From UM-FILTER-47-13 sp964445195 (GTDB lineage Bacteria; Pseudomonadota; Alphaproteobacteria; Micavibrionales; Micavibrionaceae), in the NCBI GenBank assembly GCA_964445195.1, contig CAYUKA010000012.1, positions 1 through 63,938 on the forward strand: 63,938 nucleotides of DNA, in the 5' to 3' direction. Positions 25,732-34,668 of the stretch are shown here, piece by piece. The position numbers and the translations under genes were made by a program. The notes below the pieces were generated by a model. The model had not been told where the DNA came from and ran no database searches. It saw only the letters and a program-made list of their open reading frames with translations. How positions within the stretch are numbered: the first letter of the stretch is position 1; each line of letters starts with the position of its first letter.

Positions 25732-26238
25732 CTATCCCTTTGCCGTAACAAGCTGTTTGGGAATGTCCTTGATAGACGCGTTAACCAGGTTTTCGTTGGT
25801 CTTTTTGTCCATCTGTTTGGCGATGATCTCTGATGTTGCCTTGACCGCCAGTTCGGCTGCATAGGCACGGATTTCCTGCGCCGTTTGCTCTTCCATCCTT
25901 TTCAACCGTTCGGCAAGCTGCTGCTCACGCCGTTTGGCAATCGCCTTCAGTTCCTTATCGGCGTCTTTCTGTATTTCAGCCGCATGGGCCCTGGCATTCG
26001 CAACGATTTCTTCGGCTTCCTTGGCCGCATCACGCTGGCGGCGCTGGTACTGCGCCAGAAGTTCCTGCGCTTCAACACGCAGTGTTTCAGCTTCGCTGAT
26101 TTCGGCACGGATCGACTCAATACGACGGTCAAGCATGCCCAGAAAAGCGCCGCGGGCAAACTTCCACAGCACAAAAGCAAAAAGTAAAAAGGAAAGCAGG
26201 ACCCATATACCGGTATCTTGTAGCAGTTCCATAATCAA
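25732..26238 (-). CDS. atpF: F0F1 ATP synthase subunit b
   Basis: 168 residues. One N-terminal membrane helix (GIWVLLSFLLFAFVLWKFA) precedes a long charged coiled coil that forms the peripheral stalk. ATG may be the first or third codon (MIMELL). It lies 6 nt behind the b' gene and is the last F0 gene. The F1 genes (atpHAGDC) are not in the window. Confidence 0.93.
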   Translation of the reverse strand: MIMELLQDTGIWVLLSFLLFAFVLWKFARGAFLGMLDRRIESIRAEISEAETLRVEAQELLAQYQRRQRDAAKEAEEIVANARAHAAEIQKDADKELKAIAKRREQQLAERLKRMEEQTAQEIRAYAAELAVKATSEIIAKQMDKKTNENLVNASIKDIPKQLVTAKG

Positions 26239-26244
26239 TATTCC

Positions 26245-26865
26245 TTATGCTGCCTTGGCTGTGCTGCCACCGTTAATGGCTTTGACAACGGTTTTAGCCT
26301 GTTCAATATCCGGGTTAATACCCACGATCTTTTCCGCAGCGGCACTAGCCACTTCCGCAGCGATCGTATTCATATCGTCCATGGCTGCCTTTTTTGCTTT
26401 CTCGAGGTTTTTCTCAAGCGCCAGGCTTTCCTTTTCCGTTTTTTGCCGGAATTGTTCTGCCTGCTTTTCCGCTTTGGCCTTCATCTTTTCCTGAACGTCG
26501 GACAAAGCCTTGGTGGCTTCGGTACGGGCATTCTCAAGCCCTTCCTCGTAAGTGCGCTGCGCAGCCTCGGCTTCTGCCCGTAGCTGTTCTGCAGTGATCA
26601 AATCGTTTTCGATCTGGCTGCGCCGGTTTTCGATCGTGCTCGAAATCTCCGGCAACGTCTTGCGCGAAAAGAACAGGTACAAAATCGCGAATGTCACGAA
26701 TAGCCAGAATATCTGGCTGGGGAATGTTGACGGATCGAACTGCGGCAAACCGGCCGCACTTTTCTCATGCTTCTCATGCGCATCAGCGGCCAGGGCAACA
26801 CCCTGGGCCAGCCATAAGACCGGTAGAGAAGAAATAAGAGCTTTGAAGCCGGTTTGCGTTTTCAT
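26245..26865 (-). CDS. F0F1 ATP synthase subunit b'
   Basis: 206 residues. A signal-like N-terminus (ALISSLPVLWLAQGVALA) is followed by a membrane helix near residues 50-70 (FPSQIFWLFVTFAILYLFFS) and a long Ala/Glu-rich coiled coil. The FDPSTFPSQIFWL start of the helix is typical of the second b-type subunit of alphaproteobacteria and phototrophs. It pairs with subunit b in an asymmetric stalk. Confidence 0.92.
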   Translation of the reverse strand: MKTQTGFKALISSLPVLWLAQGVALAADAHEKHEKSAAGLPQFDPSTFPSQIFWLFVTFAILYLFFSRKTLPEISSTIENRRSQIENDLITAEQLRAEAEAAQRTYEEGLENARTEATKALSDVQEKMKAKAEKQAEQFRQKTEKESLALEKNLEKAKKAAMDDMNTIAAEVASAAAEKIVGINPDIEQAKTVVKAINGGSTAKAA

Positions 26866-26894
26866 TACGATTCCATCAGGTTTTTCTAGAAAGC

Positions 26895-27122
26895 CTAGAA
26901 CATGAACAGGATCATCAGGCAGACCAGAAGGGCGAAAATCGCTAGCGCTTCGGTCAGCGCGAAGGTGATGAAGAATTTCTTGTCCAGTGCCTGACTGGCG
27001 CCCGGATTACGACCCACTGCTTCATTATATGAAGAAAAGATCATCCCGAGGCCAATGCCTACCCCAAGAATGGGTAGCAGGGCAATCGAGGCGGCGATCA
27101 GTTTTGCAGCTTCCATTTCCAT
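26895..27122 (-). CDS. atpE: F0F1 ATP synthase subunit c
   Basis: 75 residues, two membrane helices joined by the RNPGAS polar loop. The proton-carrying carboxylate is Glu58 in FALTEALAIFALL. Gly-rich packing GVGIGLGMIF is in helix 1. It forms the rotor ring. Confidence 0.97.
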   Translation of the reverse strand: MEMEAAKLIAASIALLPILGVGIGLGMIFSSYNEAVGRNPGASQALDKKFFITFALTEALAIFALLVCLMILFMF

Positions 27123-27183
27123 TGTTTATTTTCCTTTCGTCGTAGTTTTCGTTTCGGTTTTTAACTGTGGGTTAAACGATTTC

Positions 27184-27930
27184 TCAGTGATGCAGGTGGA
27201 CTGTATCTTTTAGATAAATACAGGTCAGCACGGCAAACACATAAGCCTGAAGAAGCGCGATCAGTAATTCAAAGGCGATCAGCACGGAATTGAACAGCAT
27301 CGGGAACAGGCTGCCGAACAATCCAAGCGCGCCGGCGCCAAGCATGGCGACGCTAAAACCGGCGAACACTTTCAGCATCAGGTGCCCAGCCATCATGTTG
27401 GCGAACAGACGCACTGACAAAGTAATCGGCCTGATCAGGAATGAAAGCAGTTCAATGGGAATAATCAGCGGCATGAGCCATAGCGGTACGCCACCAGGAA
27501 CAAACAGGCTGAAAAACTTAACACCATGGCGCGCCAGTCCGAAAATGACGACCATCATGAAAATCAGTGCGGCCAGCATAAAGGTGACAATAATGTGGCT
27601 TGTATAGGTAAAGGAATACGGGATAAGGCCAAGAACATTTCCCATCAGCACTATGATAAAAATCGTGAACACGAACGGGAAATAACGGCGGCCTTCCGGC
27701 CCCACATTCTCGCGGATCATACCCGCCACGAACTCATAGAGCATCTCGCTGAACATCTGCAAACGACCGGGCACGATTTCCCGGTGCCGCGTCGAAAATG
27801 TCAGGAACAGCGTGGAAACCAGGATACCGATCAGCATCCACAGCGACGAATTCGTAAATGAAATATCAAAACCCCCGACATCCAACGGTATAATGGGTTC
27901 GATCTTAAACTGCTTGATAGGGTCGGCCAT
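27184..27930 (-). CDS. atpB: F0F1 ATP synthase subunit a
   Basis: 248 residues, polytopic. The essential arginine is in RPITLSVRLFANMMAGHLML. LIPYSFTYTSHI and the C-terminal YVFAVLTCIYLKDTVHLHH are characteristic. A small inverted repeat (CCATC at 27938-27942, GATGG at 27949-27953) overlaps the Shine-Dalgarno region just before its ATG. Confidence 0.96.
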   Translation of the reverse strand: MADPIKQFKIEPIIPLDVGGFDISFTNSSLWMLIGILVSTLFLTFSTRHREIVPGRLQMFSEMLYEFVAGMIRENVGPEGRRYFPFVFTIFIIVLMGNVLGLIPYSFTYTSHIIVTFMLAALIFMMVVIFGLARHGVKFFSLFVPGGVPLWLMPLIIPIELLSFLIRPITLSVRLFANMMAGHLMLKVFAGFSVAMLGAGALGLFGSLFPMLFNSVLIAFELLIALLQAYVFAVLTCIYLKDTVHLHH

Positions 27931-28001
27931 CTCAACTCCATCATTAACGATGGCCTTTATTTAAAGTTTTTTTTTGCCTTTTGCAATGCCCAAAAGGTAA
28001 A

Positions 28002-28280
28002 TCAGTTCATATTTTCCGTGATTTTATAAACTTTATACAGGCCCCAGCCGAAACCGGTGAGAAAAAAGATAATCAGGAACAATGGCAGGGTGTTGAAAAG
28101 CGTATCCAGTCCAAAGCCCAAAAGGCCGCCGGCCACTGTATTGATGATCATTTCGGCGCCGGCGCGGTAGCCGTCATTCTTTGACTGATCGTCATCGGGC
28201 TGTTGCTCCGGGTCCTTATTTTTATCTGCCGCGCGGACGGCCGCTACCCGTTTTGCAAGCTCTTTCAGGTCATCGCCCAT
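28002..28280 (-). CDS. atpI: AtpI/AtpZ-type ATP synthase accessory protein
   Basis: 92 residues. A charged, disordered N-terminus (ADKNKDPEQQPDDDQSKND) is followed by two membrane helices (INTVAGGLLGFGLDTLF and LPLFLIIFFLTGFGWGLY). AtpI-type proteins help c-ring assembly. Its ATG shares one base with the smc stop (TAATG). The 71-bp gap before atpB has a CCTTTTG/CAAAAGG hairpin but the T-run is on the opposite side, so it should not stop transcription into atpB. Confidence 0.8.
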   Translation of the reverse strand: MGDDLKELAKRVAAVRAADKNKDPEQQPDDDQSKNDGYRAGAEMIINTVAGGLLGFGLDTLFNTLPLFLIIFFLTGFGWGLYKVYKITENMN

Positions 28281-31200
28281 TATTCAGCGGCCTCAAGGAA
28301 ATCGAGCTGTTGGTGCAGGTCGACCGAGACAAGTTGTGAGACGCCACGCTCGGCCATGGTTACACCATAGAGCCTGTCCATCCGCGCCATGGTTAATCTG
28401 TGGTGCGTAATCACCAGGAACCGCGTTTCACCGCGTTCGGCAAACTCTTCCAGCAGGTCGCAGAACCGGTCAACATTGGCATCGTCAAGCGGTGCGTCAA
28501 CTTCGTCAAGCACACAAATCGGTGCAGGGTTGGTCAGGAACATGGCAAAAATCAGGGCAATGGCTGTCAGCGTTTGTTCACCGCCGGAGAGTAACGTCAG
28601 TGATTGCAGGGCTTTACCCGGCGGCTGGGCGTAAATTTCAAGCCCGGCTTCCAGCGGGTCGTCCGATTCAATCAGCGCCAGATGGGCTTTGCCGCCATTG
28701 AACAGACGTGTGAACATATCCCGGAAGTGCGCATTGACCCGTTCGAACGCGACCTGTAGTCGTTCGCGGGCTTCCTTATTGAGTTTATTAATACCCTGGC
28801 GTAATTCCTCAATCGCTTCCAGCAGGTCGTTACGCTCGTTCAGTATACCGCCCAGCTCGCTTTCCAGCGCCGTGGCTTCCTGTTCAGCGCGCAAATTGAC
28901 CGGCCCGATATTGTCGCGGCTGCGGACAGCGCTGTCTTTCTGTGTTTTGAGTGTTTCAAGGTCCGGCAGGTTTTCCGGGTCGAGCGCGGCCTCACCAGAG
29001 AGCGCTTCCGGCGTCATCTCGAATTTTTCCTGGATCAGACGCCGGCTGGCCTCCATCTGCCGCTGGCGCTCCTCAATTGTGGCCTGTGCATGGGCGCGTT
29101 TTTCCCGCGCCTCGGCCAGCGTGGCTTCGGCATCTTTAAGCGCGCGGGTTGTTTCGGCCAGTTCATTTTCGATCGTTGCCAGCCGGTCGGCGACTTCCCC
29201 CTTGTCCTTTTCTAACACAGTGGTTTTTGACAGAAGTGTTTCACGCTCGGCTTTGATTTCCTTTGGCCGGGTTTTGAGCGTTTCTGTTTTTTGCCTCAGG
29301 TGCGTTTCACGCTCCTCCAGTTCCTTCAGCCGTTCGCGGGCGCGGATACAGCGGTTTTGCATGTTCACACGCTCATCGCCGATTGCCTGCAGGCGGGCTT
29401 TGCGGCGGCTTTGGTCCTGCCGGGCCAGCTCAAGGTCGCGGACAGCATCCTGCAGCGTTTCCCGTTCGTCCGTCAGGCTGGCACGTGTTGTATCGATGGC
29501 TTGCTGCTGGGCCTCCAGCGCCGCGTCATCAAACTGCGCCAGCGTTGCATGACTCTCGGCCAGCGCCGTTTCCAGTGCTTTAATATCCTCGCCCGCCAGA
29601 TGCAATGCTTCCTCGCGTTTCGCATTTTCGGCCTGCAGGCCGGCCTGCTCTTCAACGGCATGGTTAAGCGCCGCCTGTGTTTCTTTGACGGTGGTCTTCA
29701 ACGTTGTTAACTGCTGCTGGCTTTCAGCCAGGCGGGCTTCTGCGGCCTGCAGCACGGCTGTTGCCTTGTCACGGTCCTTGGCGGCGTCGGTATTGGCTTT
29801 TTCCAGTGCCGGCAGGCGGGCCTGCATGTCATCAAGCTTATTCTTTTGCCGCAGTTGTTCGGCATGCCGGTCGGATGCGCTGGTCTTGATATACAAACCA
29901 TCCCAGCGCCAGTAAGCGCCGCTGCGGGATACAATTGCCTGGCCCGGCTTCAGTGAGGCAGCATATTCCTGACCTCTGGCGTCATCTTCGACATAACCGA
30001 TCTGGCTCAGCGCCAGCTTCAAAAGTTTCGGCGCTTTCACGTGCGGTTCCAGTTTTTGTACGCCGTCAGGCAGGGCGGGCAGGGAAGCCGGGTCCAGACT
30101 GCGTTCCTGCCAGACAACCGGCGCATCGGCTTCGGTAGAACCGGCGAGGCTATCGCCCAAAGCACGGGACAGCGCTGTCTCAAAGCCCTTATCAGCTTTA
30201 ATATCGTCAAAAACCGGCTTGTAGCTATATTGATTATCAGCATTAAGAATGGATTCCAAGGTGTTGATTTCAGTTTCTAATTTTTGTTTCTCTTTTTCTT
30301 TCTCTTCAAAGGTGCGGCGCGCGGTTTCCTGTTCCTCGCGCAAACGGCTTATATCACCCTGTAAAGTGGCAACACTCTCACTAAGCGCGCCGTCTTCCTG
30401 TTCAGCTTTGGCCAGTGCGGCGCGCAGAGCGGGGATGTCTGCCCCTGCCGTATCACTATCCTGCTGCTCTGCCAGTTCGGCTTGCAGGGTTTCCCGGCGG
30501 GCTTTCAGGGAATCCAGACGCATCGTATCCTGCGCAATGCGGCTCTCAAGGCTCTGTCGTTGCGCCCGGCTCTCGGCCGTGCTTTCCATCAGGGCTGTGA
30601 GTTCGGTTTCAAGCTTTTCCACGGTTTCACGCAGTGTCTGGCGAAGCGTTTCTTTTTCCTGCAAATCCGAGTCCTGCGACTCCTCACGGCCACGGATGGC
30701 TGCTTCTTCACTCTCCAGCCGTTCAAGGACATGGCTGCTTTCTTTCAGTGTTTGCTGCTCATGGGCGCGGTCGACAACAATTTGTTCAAGCTGATCCTTG
30801 GTTTCCTGTTGTTGCTGGCTCAGGCGTTCAGCTTCGTCTTCCAGCCGTTGCAGGGCCAGATTATGTGATTGCAGCGCCGCCGCCAGCTCGGCGTCTTTAT
30901 GACGCATGTCAGGCAGATCCTGCGCCTGTGTATTCTGGGTTTTGGTCAGTTGCGTGACAACTGTCAGACGTTCCGCTACCGCGCTTTCAATTTCGGCGAA
31001 GCGGCTCTTGACCTCGTTTAAAGCGTCAAACGCTTCACGCCATTCAAGACAGGCGATGCTGACTTCAAGCTGGCGGATCTGGGCGCTGAGATTGCGATAA
31101 CGGCTCGCCTGCCGTGCCTGTTTCTTAAGGCTGTTGAGCCGCTCCTCCATGCTGCCGAGAATATCATCAAGACGTTTGAGATTATTGTCTGTTGCCCGCA

Positions 31201-31759
31201 AGCGCAGCTCAGCTTCGTGCCGGCGGGCATACAGCCCGGAAATGCCGGCGGCTTCCTCGAGGATCATGCGACGGTCAAGCGGCTTTGCCTGGATAATCTC
31301 GGTAATGCGTCCCTGTGAAACGAGGAAAGGCGAGTTCGCGCCGCTCAGAATATCGGCATAAAGGAGCTGAACATCGCGGGCACGGACAGCCTTGCCGTTG
31401 ATACGATAGCCAGAGCCGTGATCACGTTCGATCTTGCGTACAACCTCGATCTCGTCGCACTCATTGTAAGGCGAGGGGGCGCTGCGGGACGTATTATCCA
31501 GTAACACGGAGACTTCAGCGCTTTTGCGGGCCGGACGTTGTGCCGTGCCGTTGAAAATCACGTCTTCCATACTGCGCGACCCGCCGCGCATGCGCTTGGT
31601 CGAGTTTTCACCCATACTCCAGCGCAGGGCCTCGACAAGGTTCGACTTACCGCAGCCATTGGGGCCGACAATGCCGGTCAGACCGAGGCCAATATCAACC
31701 TCGGTTTTCTCGACAAAGGATTTGAATCCATGCAGCCGTAATTTACTAAACTGAATCAT
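28280..31759 (-). CDS. smc: Chromosome segregation ATPase SMC
   Basis: 1159 residues. N-terminal ABC head with Walker A GPNGCGKS (32-39), a long coiled coil, a hinge at about 490-620 (including YSYKPVFDDIKAD and FETALSRALGDSLAG), a second coiled coil, and a C-terminal head with LSGGEQ and Walker B CVLDEVDAPLDDANV. It condenses and segregates the chromosome with ScpAB, which are not here. ATGA overlaps the dsbA-like stop upstream, and TAATG joins it to atpI downstream, so smc is translationally linked to both. Confidence 0.97.
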   Translation of the reverse strand: MIQFSKLRLHGFKSFVEKTEVDIGLGLTGIVGPNGCGKSNLVEALRWSMGENSTKRMRGGSRSMEDVIFNGTAQRPARKSAEVSVLLDNTSRSAPSPYNECDEIEVVRKIERDHGSGYRINGKAVRARDVQLLYADILSGANSPFLVSQGRITEIIQAKPLDRRMILEEAAGISGLYARRHEAELRLRATDNNLKRLDDILGSMEERLNSLKKQARQASRYRNLSAQIRQLEVSIACLEWREAFDALNEVKSRFAEIESAVAERLTVVTQLTKTQNTQAQDLPDMRHKDAELAAALQSHNLALQRLEDEAERLSQQQQETKDQLEQIVVDRAHEQQTLKESSHVLERLESEEAAIRGREESQDSDLQEKETLRQTLRETVEKLETELTALMESTAESRAQRQSLESRIAQDTMRLDSLKARRETLQAELAEQQDSDTAGADIPALRAALAKAEQEDGALSESVATLQGDISRLREEQETARRTFEEKEKEKQKLETEINTLESILNADNQYSYKPVFDDIKADKGFETALSRALGDSLAGSTEADAPVVWQERSLDPASLPALPDGVQKLEPHVKAPKLLKLALSQIGYVEDDARGQEYAASLKPGQAIVSRSGAYWRWDGLYIKTSASDRHAEQLRQKNKLDDMQARLPALEKANTDAAKDRDKATAVLQAAEARLAESQQQLTTLKTTVKETQAALNHAVEEQAGLQAENAKREEALHLAGEDIKALETALAESHATLAQFDDAALEAQQQAIDTTRASLTDERETLQDAVRDLELARQDQSRRKARLQAIGDERVNMQNRCIRARERLKELEERETHLRQKTETLKTRPKEIKAERETLLSKTTVLEKDKGEVADRLATIENELAETTRALKDAEATLAEAREKRAHAQATIEERQRQMEASRRLIQEKFEMTPEALSGEAALDPENLPDLETLKTQKDSAVRSRDNIGPVNLRAEQEATALESELGGILNERNDLLEAIEELRQGINKLNKEARERLQVAFERVNAHFRDMFTRLFNGGKAHLALIESDDPLEAGLEIYAQPPGKALQSLTLLSGGEQTLTAIALIFAMFLTNPAPICVLDEVDAPLDDANVDRFCDLLEEFAERGETRFLVITHHRLTMARMDRLYGVTMAERGVSQLVSVDLHQQLDFLEAAE

Positions 31760-32529
31760 TCAGTTGTTTGGCTTTCTTTAAGTATTTTTTCAATTATCGT
31801 GCGAAATGTATTGAAGGACTGCGCCCCTCTGATTGTCTCCGTGCCATTAATGATAAAGCTGGGTGTTGACTGAATTTGTTGATTCTGCGAAACCACCTGC
31901 ATCTGTGCCATCAGCGCCGCGCGTAATTCAACACTCTTCATGCACGCATCAAGCCGCTCATCCGAAATACCGAGCAGTTTTGCATTTTGAGTCAGTGCCT
32001 GCCGGTGACGTCCGGAAAAGGCCCAGTCCTCCTGCGTATCGAACAGGAACTTGATAAAACGGAAAAACTTGTCCTCCGGCAGGCAGCGCGCAATGATCGA
32101 GGCGTCCAGCGCCGGTGCGTTCAGAGGGAAGTCCGTAAAAATAAAGCGTACTTTACCGGTATCAATGTACTTTTCCTTTAGTTCCGGGAAAGTATTGATA
32201 TGAAATGTGGCACAATGGCCACAGCTAAAGGATGCAAATTCTTCAATAGTTACAGGCGCATCGGGAGCACCAAGCACACGCGGGGCCATAGCCTGCTCAA
32301 TATTGATCTCAATATTGTCAGGATTTGCATTGTCAGGATTTGCAGAAGCGGCCGTATTCACAGTGTTTGCGGGAGGGGCCTCTACAGTTTCTGAAATAAC
32401 CGGCGGCGCGGCGGTTCCGGCGTCATCTGTGGCCTCAGACTGACCGGGATTTGATAAGAAGGCGTAAGCGGCAGCAAAACCGATCACGGCTATAATGAGC
32501 AAAGCTCCACCGAGTTTTTGAACGTTCAT
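31756..32529 (-). CDS. DsbA-family thiol:disulfide oxidoreductase
   Basis: 257 residues. An N-terminal membrane anchor or signal (LGGALLIIAVIGFAAAYAFL) is followed by a low-complexity Asn/Pro-rich linker, then a thioredoxin fold with CGHC (Cys103 and Cys106) in FASFSCGHCATFH. The cis-Pro loop is in STPSFIING. It acts in the periplasm, probably on disulfide formation or isomerisation. Adjacency to smc and, further upstream, DUF721/mutY is conserved in alphaproteobacteria; here an OmpA-like gene, an IMPase and efp intervene. Confidence 0.9.
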   Translation of the reverse strand: MNVQKLGGALLIIAVIGFAAAYAFLSNPGQSEATDDAGTAAPPVISETVEAPPANTVNTAASANPDNANPDNIEINIEQAMAPRVLGAPDAPVTIEEFASFSCGHCATFHINTFPELKEKYIDTGKVRFIFTDFPLNAPALDASIIARCLPEDKFFRFIKFLFDTQEDWAFSGRHRQALTQNAKLLGISDERLDACMKSVELRAALMAQMQVVSQNQQIQSTPSFIINGTETIRGAQSFNTFRTIIEKILKESQTTE

Positions 32530-32563
32530 GGCCTATGTCCTTACCATAATGCTTAAAGCGGGT

Positions 32564-32592
32564 TTATAACTAGGTATAGAGGTATCTGTCAA
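32564..32592 (-). promoter_or_regulatory. Predicted sigma-70-type promoter for dsbA-smc
   Basis: On the minus strand: -35 TTGACA (32592-32587), 17-nt spacer, -10 TTATAA (32569-32564). It predicts a start near 32557, about 28 nt before the DsbA-like ATG. It may also drive the coupled smc-atpI-F0 genes. Confidence 0.65.
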
Positions 32593-32625
32593 AAATCAAC
32601 TTTATTCTGGAACAAGTCAATCAAT

Positions 32626-32641
32626 CCGCGGATTACCGCGG
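32626..32641. other. CCGCGG-ATTA-CCGCGG hairpin
   Basis: A perfect 6-bp palindromic stem with 4-nt loop lies downstream of the OmpA-like gene. It lacks a clear U-run and could be a weak terminator or RNA-end hairpin separating that gene from the dsbA promoter. Confidence 0.45.
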
Positions 32642-32678
32642 CGCTTATCCACATAGCCGCTTAAACTCCCGGCGTCTG

Positions 32679-33866
32679 CTATTCAGCCATACTGACGTCG
32701 ATATTCGGGTCAAAAAAGACCAAATCAGCGCGGTCAAGCGGGCGGCGTTCCGTTTTCATGCCGAGTGCGCGCACATCCATACGCCGGGCTTCGATACCGT
32801 TGTCCAGCAAATAAGACCGGATGGCCAGGGCCCGGGACAGGGCGGTTCGGCGGTCATCCTGCAAGCCTTCACCGGTTTTGCTGGCATAAGACTGGATCTG
32901 AATCCTCCAGCGTGGATGGCTTCGCAGCAGCGGCAGGATGTCCTGCTCCAGGGCCTTCTGCGCCTCTGTGCCCAGCTTTTCCTCACCGGCCGTAAAGGGC
33001 AGGGTCACGAGCGCTGTCTGCGCATCCGCAATTGTCGCCGGCGCGGATGATCGTGGCCTTGCATCAGTCTGCGCATTGCCTGCGGCGGGCTGAAGCGCTG
33101 CTAATTCATAGGCCGACACTGAAACAGGTGCTGCGCCGGGTTTCCTTGCCGGTACTGGCGGTGTTATCAATGCCATGGCGCTCTGGTTTGATAAAGACCG
33201 GCTTGCCTGTCTGGGCCGTGCAGGCATAAGCGCTTCTGCCAGTGCGGCCACCGTTTCCACGCTCCTCAGGAACGCCTGCCGCTCCGGGGCGACCAGGGAT
33301 GTCGCCAGGTTATCATTTTCAAGGCCGGGCAACGGCTCGCTGTCCACCGGCCGGGGCGGCACGGCAGGCATCTTTACAGGGCTGTTATCCCTGATTTGAA
33401 GCTTGGCGTGGGTGCGCGATGATGCCACTGGTTTAGTTACTGTCGTTGGCCGGGGCTTGGCAACCGGTATGGGCTTGAGTTCGGGCAGAGGGATATTGGC
33501 GATTGGCGCAGCCTGTCGCGCGCGAGGCTCCTCAACCGGCATACCAAGCGATGGATCAAAGCTCTCTGAACGCTTGCGCACGCTCACCGGAAAATTGACA
33601 ATAGCCGGGCTATTCGCAGACTGAGAAGGGGCGCGCGAAGCAGTCGGCGGTCTTAAAACAGGTTTACGGTTTGTTTCTATCAGTGTTTCCGGGCTCGGCC
33701 GTGCCAAGGCGGGACGGCTGCGGCCAGCAGCGGGGTCCAGCTGGTTCAGCACACTCATATCGACTTGTATCTCTGGAGCATCCTGACTGAAGGTGGGCAG
33801 GGGGAGGTACGTTATAAACATAACGCATGGCAGAAGCAGTAATGTACAGGCCCGCTTAAGCCGCAT
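32679..33866 (-). CDS. OmpA-like C-terminal domain envelope protein
   Basis: 395 residues from the Met that opens a signal peptide (LKRACTLLLLPCVMFITYLP). A long Pro/Arg-rich, low-complexity region (about 30-270) resembles a periplasmic spacer. The C-terminal OmpA-like domain (about 300-380) has RWRIQIQSYASKTGEGLQDDR followed by ALSRALAIRSYLLDNGIEARR, the peptidoglycan-binding layout. It has no lipobox and is not Pal. The start overlaps the IMPase stop by 11 nt; a longer ORF start at 34007 lies inside that gene. Confidence 0.8.
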   Translation of the reverse strand: MRLKRACTLLLLPCVMFITYLPLPTFSQDAPEIQVDMSVLNQLDPAAGRSRPALARPSPETLIETNRKPVLRPPTASRAPSQSANSPAIVNFPVSVRKRSESFDPSLGMPVEEPRARQAAPIANIPLPELKPIPVAKPRPTTVTKPVASSRTHAKLQIRDNSPVKMPAVPPRPVDSEPLPGLENDNLATSLVAPERQAFLRSVETVAALAEALMPARPRQASRSLSNQSAMALITPPVPARKPGAAPVSVSAYELAALQPAAGNAQTDARPRSSAPATIADAQTALVTLPFTAGEEKLGTEAQKALEQDILPLLRSHPRWRIQIQSYASKTGEGLQDDRRTALSRALAIRSYLLDNGIEARRMDVRALGMKTERRPLDRADLVFFDPNIDVSMAE

Positions 33867-34668
33867 CTTTCTCTTCCTGAACAGCGCCAAGGGTTTTCTG
33901 AAGTTCTTTAAACAAATCACCGTTTGCGGCCAGTATGTTGCCTTCATGTACCGGGTTTGTCTTGTCACCGGTGATGGTGGATACGAAACCGCCGGATTCT
34001 CTGACAATGATACAACCGGCCGCCATATCCCAGGCCTTTAAGCCGCGTTCCCAGAACCCTTCGTAGCGCCCGGCGGCCACATAAGCCAGGTCAAGCGCTG
34101 CTGCGCCGAACCGCCGGATCCCGAGCGACTGCTTCAATATGGCTTCACATTCGCGGATAAAAACCGTCTGATTACGTTGTTCGCGGGTTGGTTGTCCGGT
34201 CGCAATCATCGCGCCATCCATCGAAGTCCGCCCGGAAACGCGCAGACGCTTGTTGCGCATAAAGGCCCCGCCGCCTTTTTCAGCACGGAACATTTCATCC
34301 TTGATCGGGTCATAGATGATGCCGGCAACGATTTCGCCTTTGCTTTCGAGGCCGATTGAAATGCACCAGTGCGGCACGCCGTGCAGGAAGTTACTGGTCC
34401 CATCGAGCGGATCGACGATCCAGATATGCTCCGCGTCCTTTGCACCGGCTTCGCCGCGTTCCTCCATCAGGAAGCCGTAATCCGGCCGCGCTTTGCTCAG
34501 CTCCTCGAAAATAATTTCTTCTGCGCGCAGGTCGGCCGCGGAAACGAAATCATCCGGTCCTTTGCGCGAAACTTGTAGCTGTTCGACTTCGCCGAAATCG
34601 CGGGCCAGAGAGCGGCCTGCCTTTTCGGCGGCCTTGATCATGACGTGAACGTTAGGGGAGAGTGGCAT
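33856..34668 (-). CDS. suhB: Inositol monophosphatase-family protein
   Basis: 270 residues. The metal-site motif WIVDPLDGTSNFLHGVPHW and the upstream GFLMEERGEAG are intact. The C-terminal AWDMAAGCIIVRESGG completes the family signature. It dephosphorylates inositol monophosphate or related sugars; SuhB relatives also act in rRNA antitermination, but which role applies cannot be told. It shares one base with the efp stop (ATG at 34668), indicating coupling with efp. Confidence 0.9.
   Translation of the reverse strand: MPLSPNVHVMIKAAEKAGRSLARDFGEVEQLQVSRKGPDDFVSAADLRAEEIIFEELSKARPDYGFLMEERGEAGAKDAEHIWIVDPLDGTSNFLHGVPHWCISIGLESKGEIVAGIIYDPIKDEMFRAEKGGGAFMRNKRLRVSGRTSMDGAMIATGQPTREQRNQTVFIRECEAILKQSLGIRRFGAAALDLAYVAAGRYEGFWERGLKAWDMAAGCIIVRESGGFVSTITGDKTNPVHEGNILAANGDLFKELQKTLGAVQEEKDAA

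Noticed and set aside
28689..29552. 287-residue Ser/Arg-rich plus-strand ORF opposite smc
   Set aside because: Composition is the mirror of the SMC coiled coil; no domain or ribosome-binding site.
32679..33866. Pal lipoprotein
   Set aside because: It has an OmpA-like C-terminal domain but no lipobox and a long proline-rich linker, unlike Pal.
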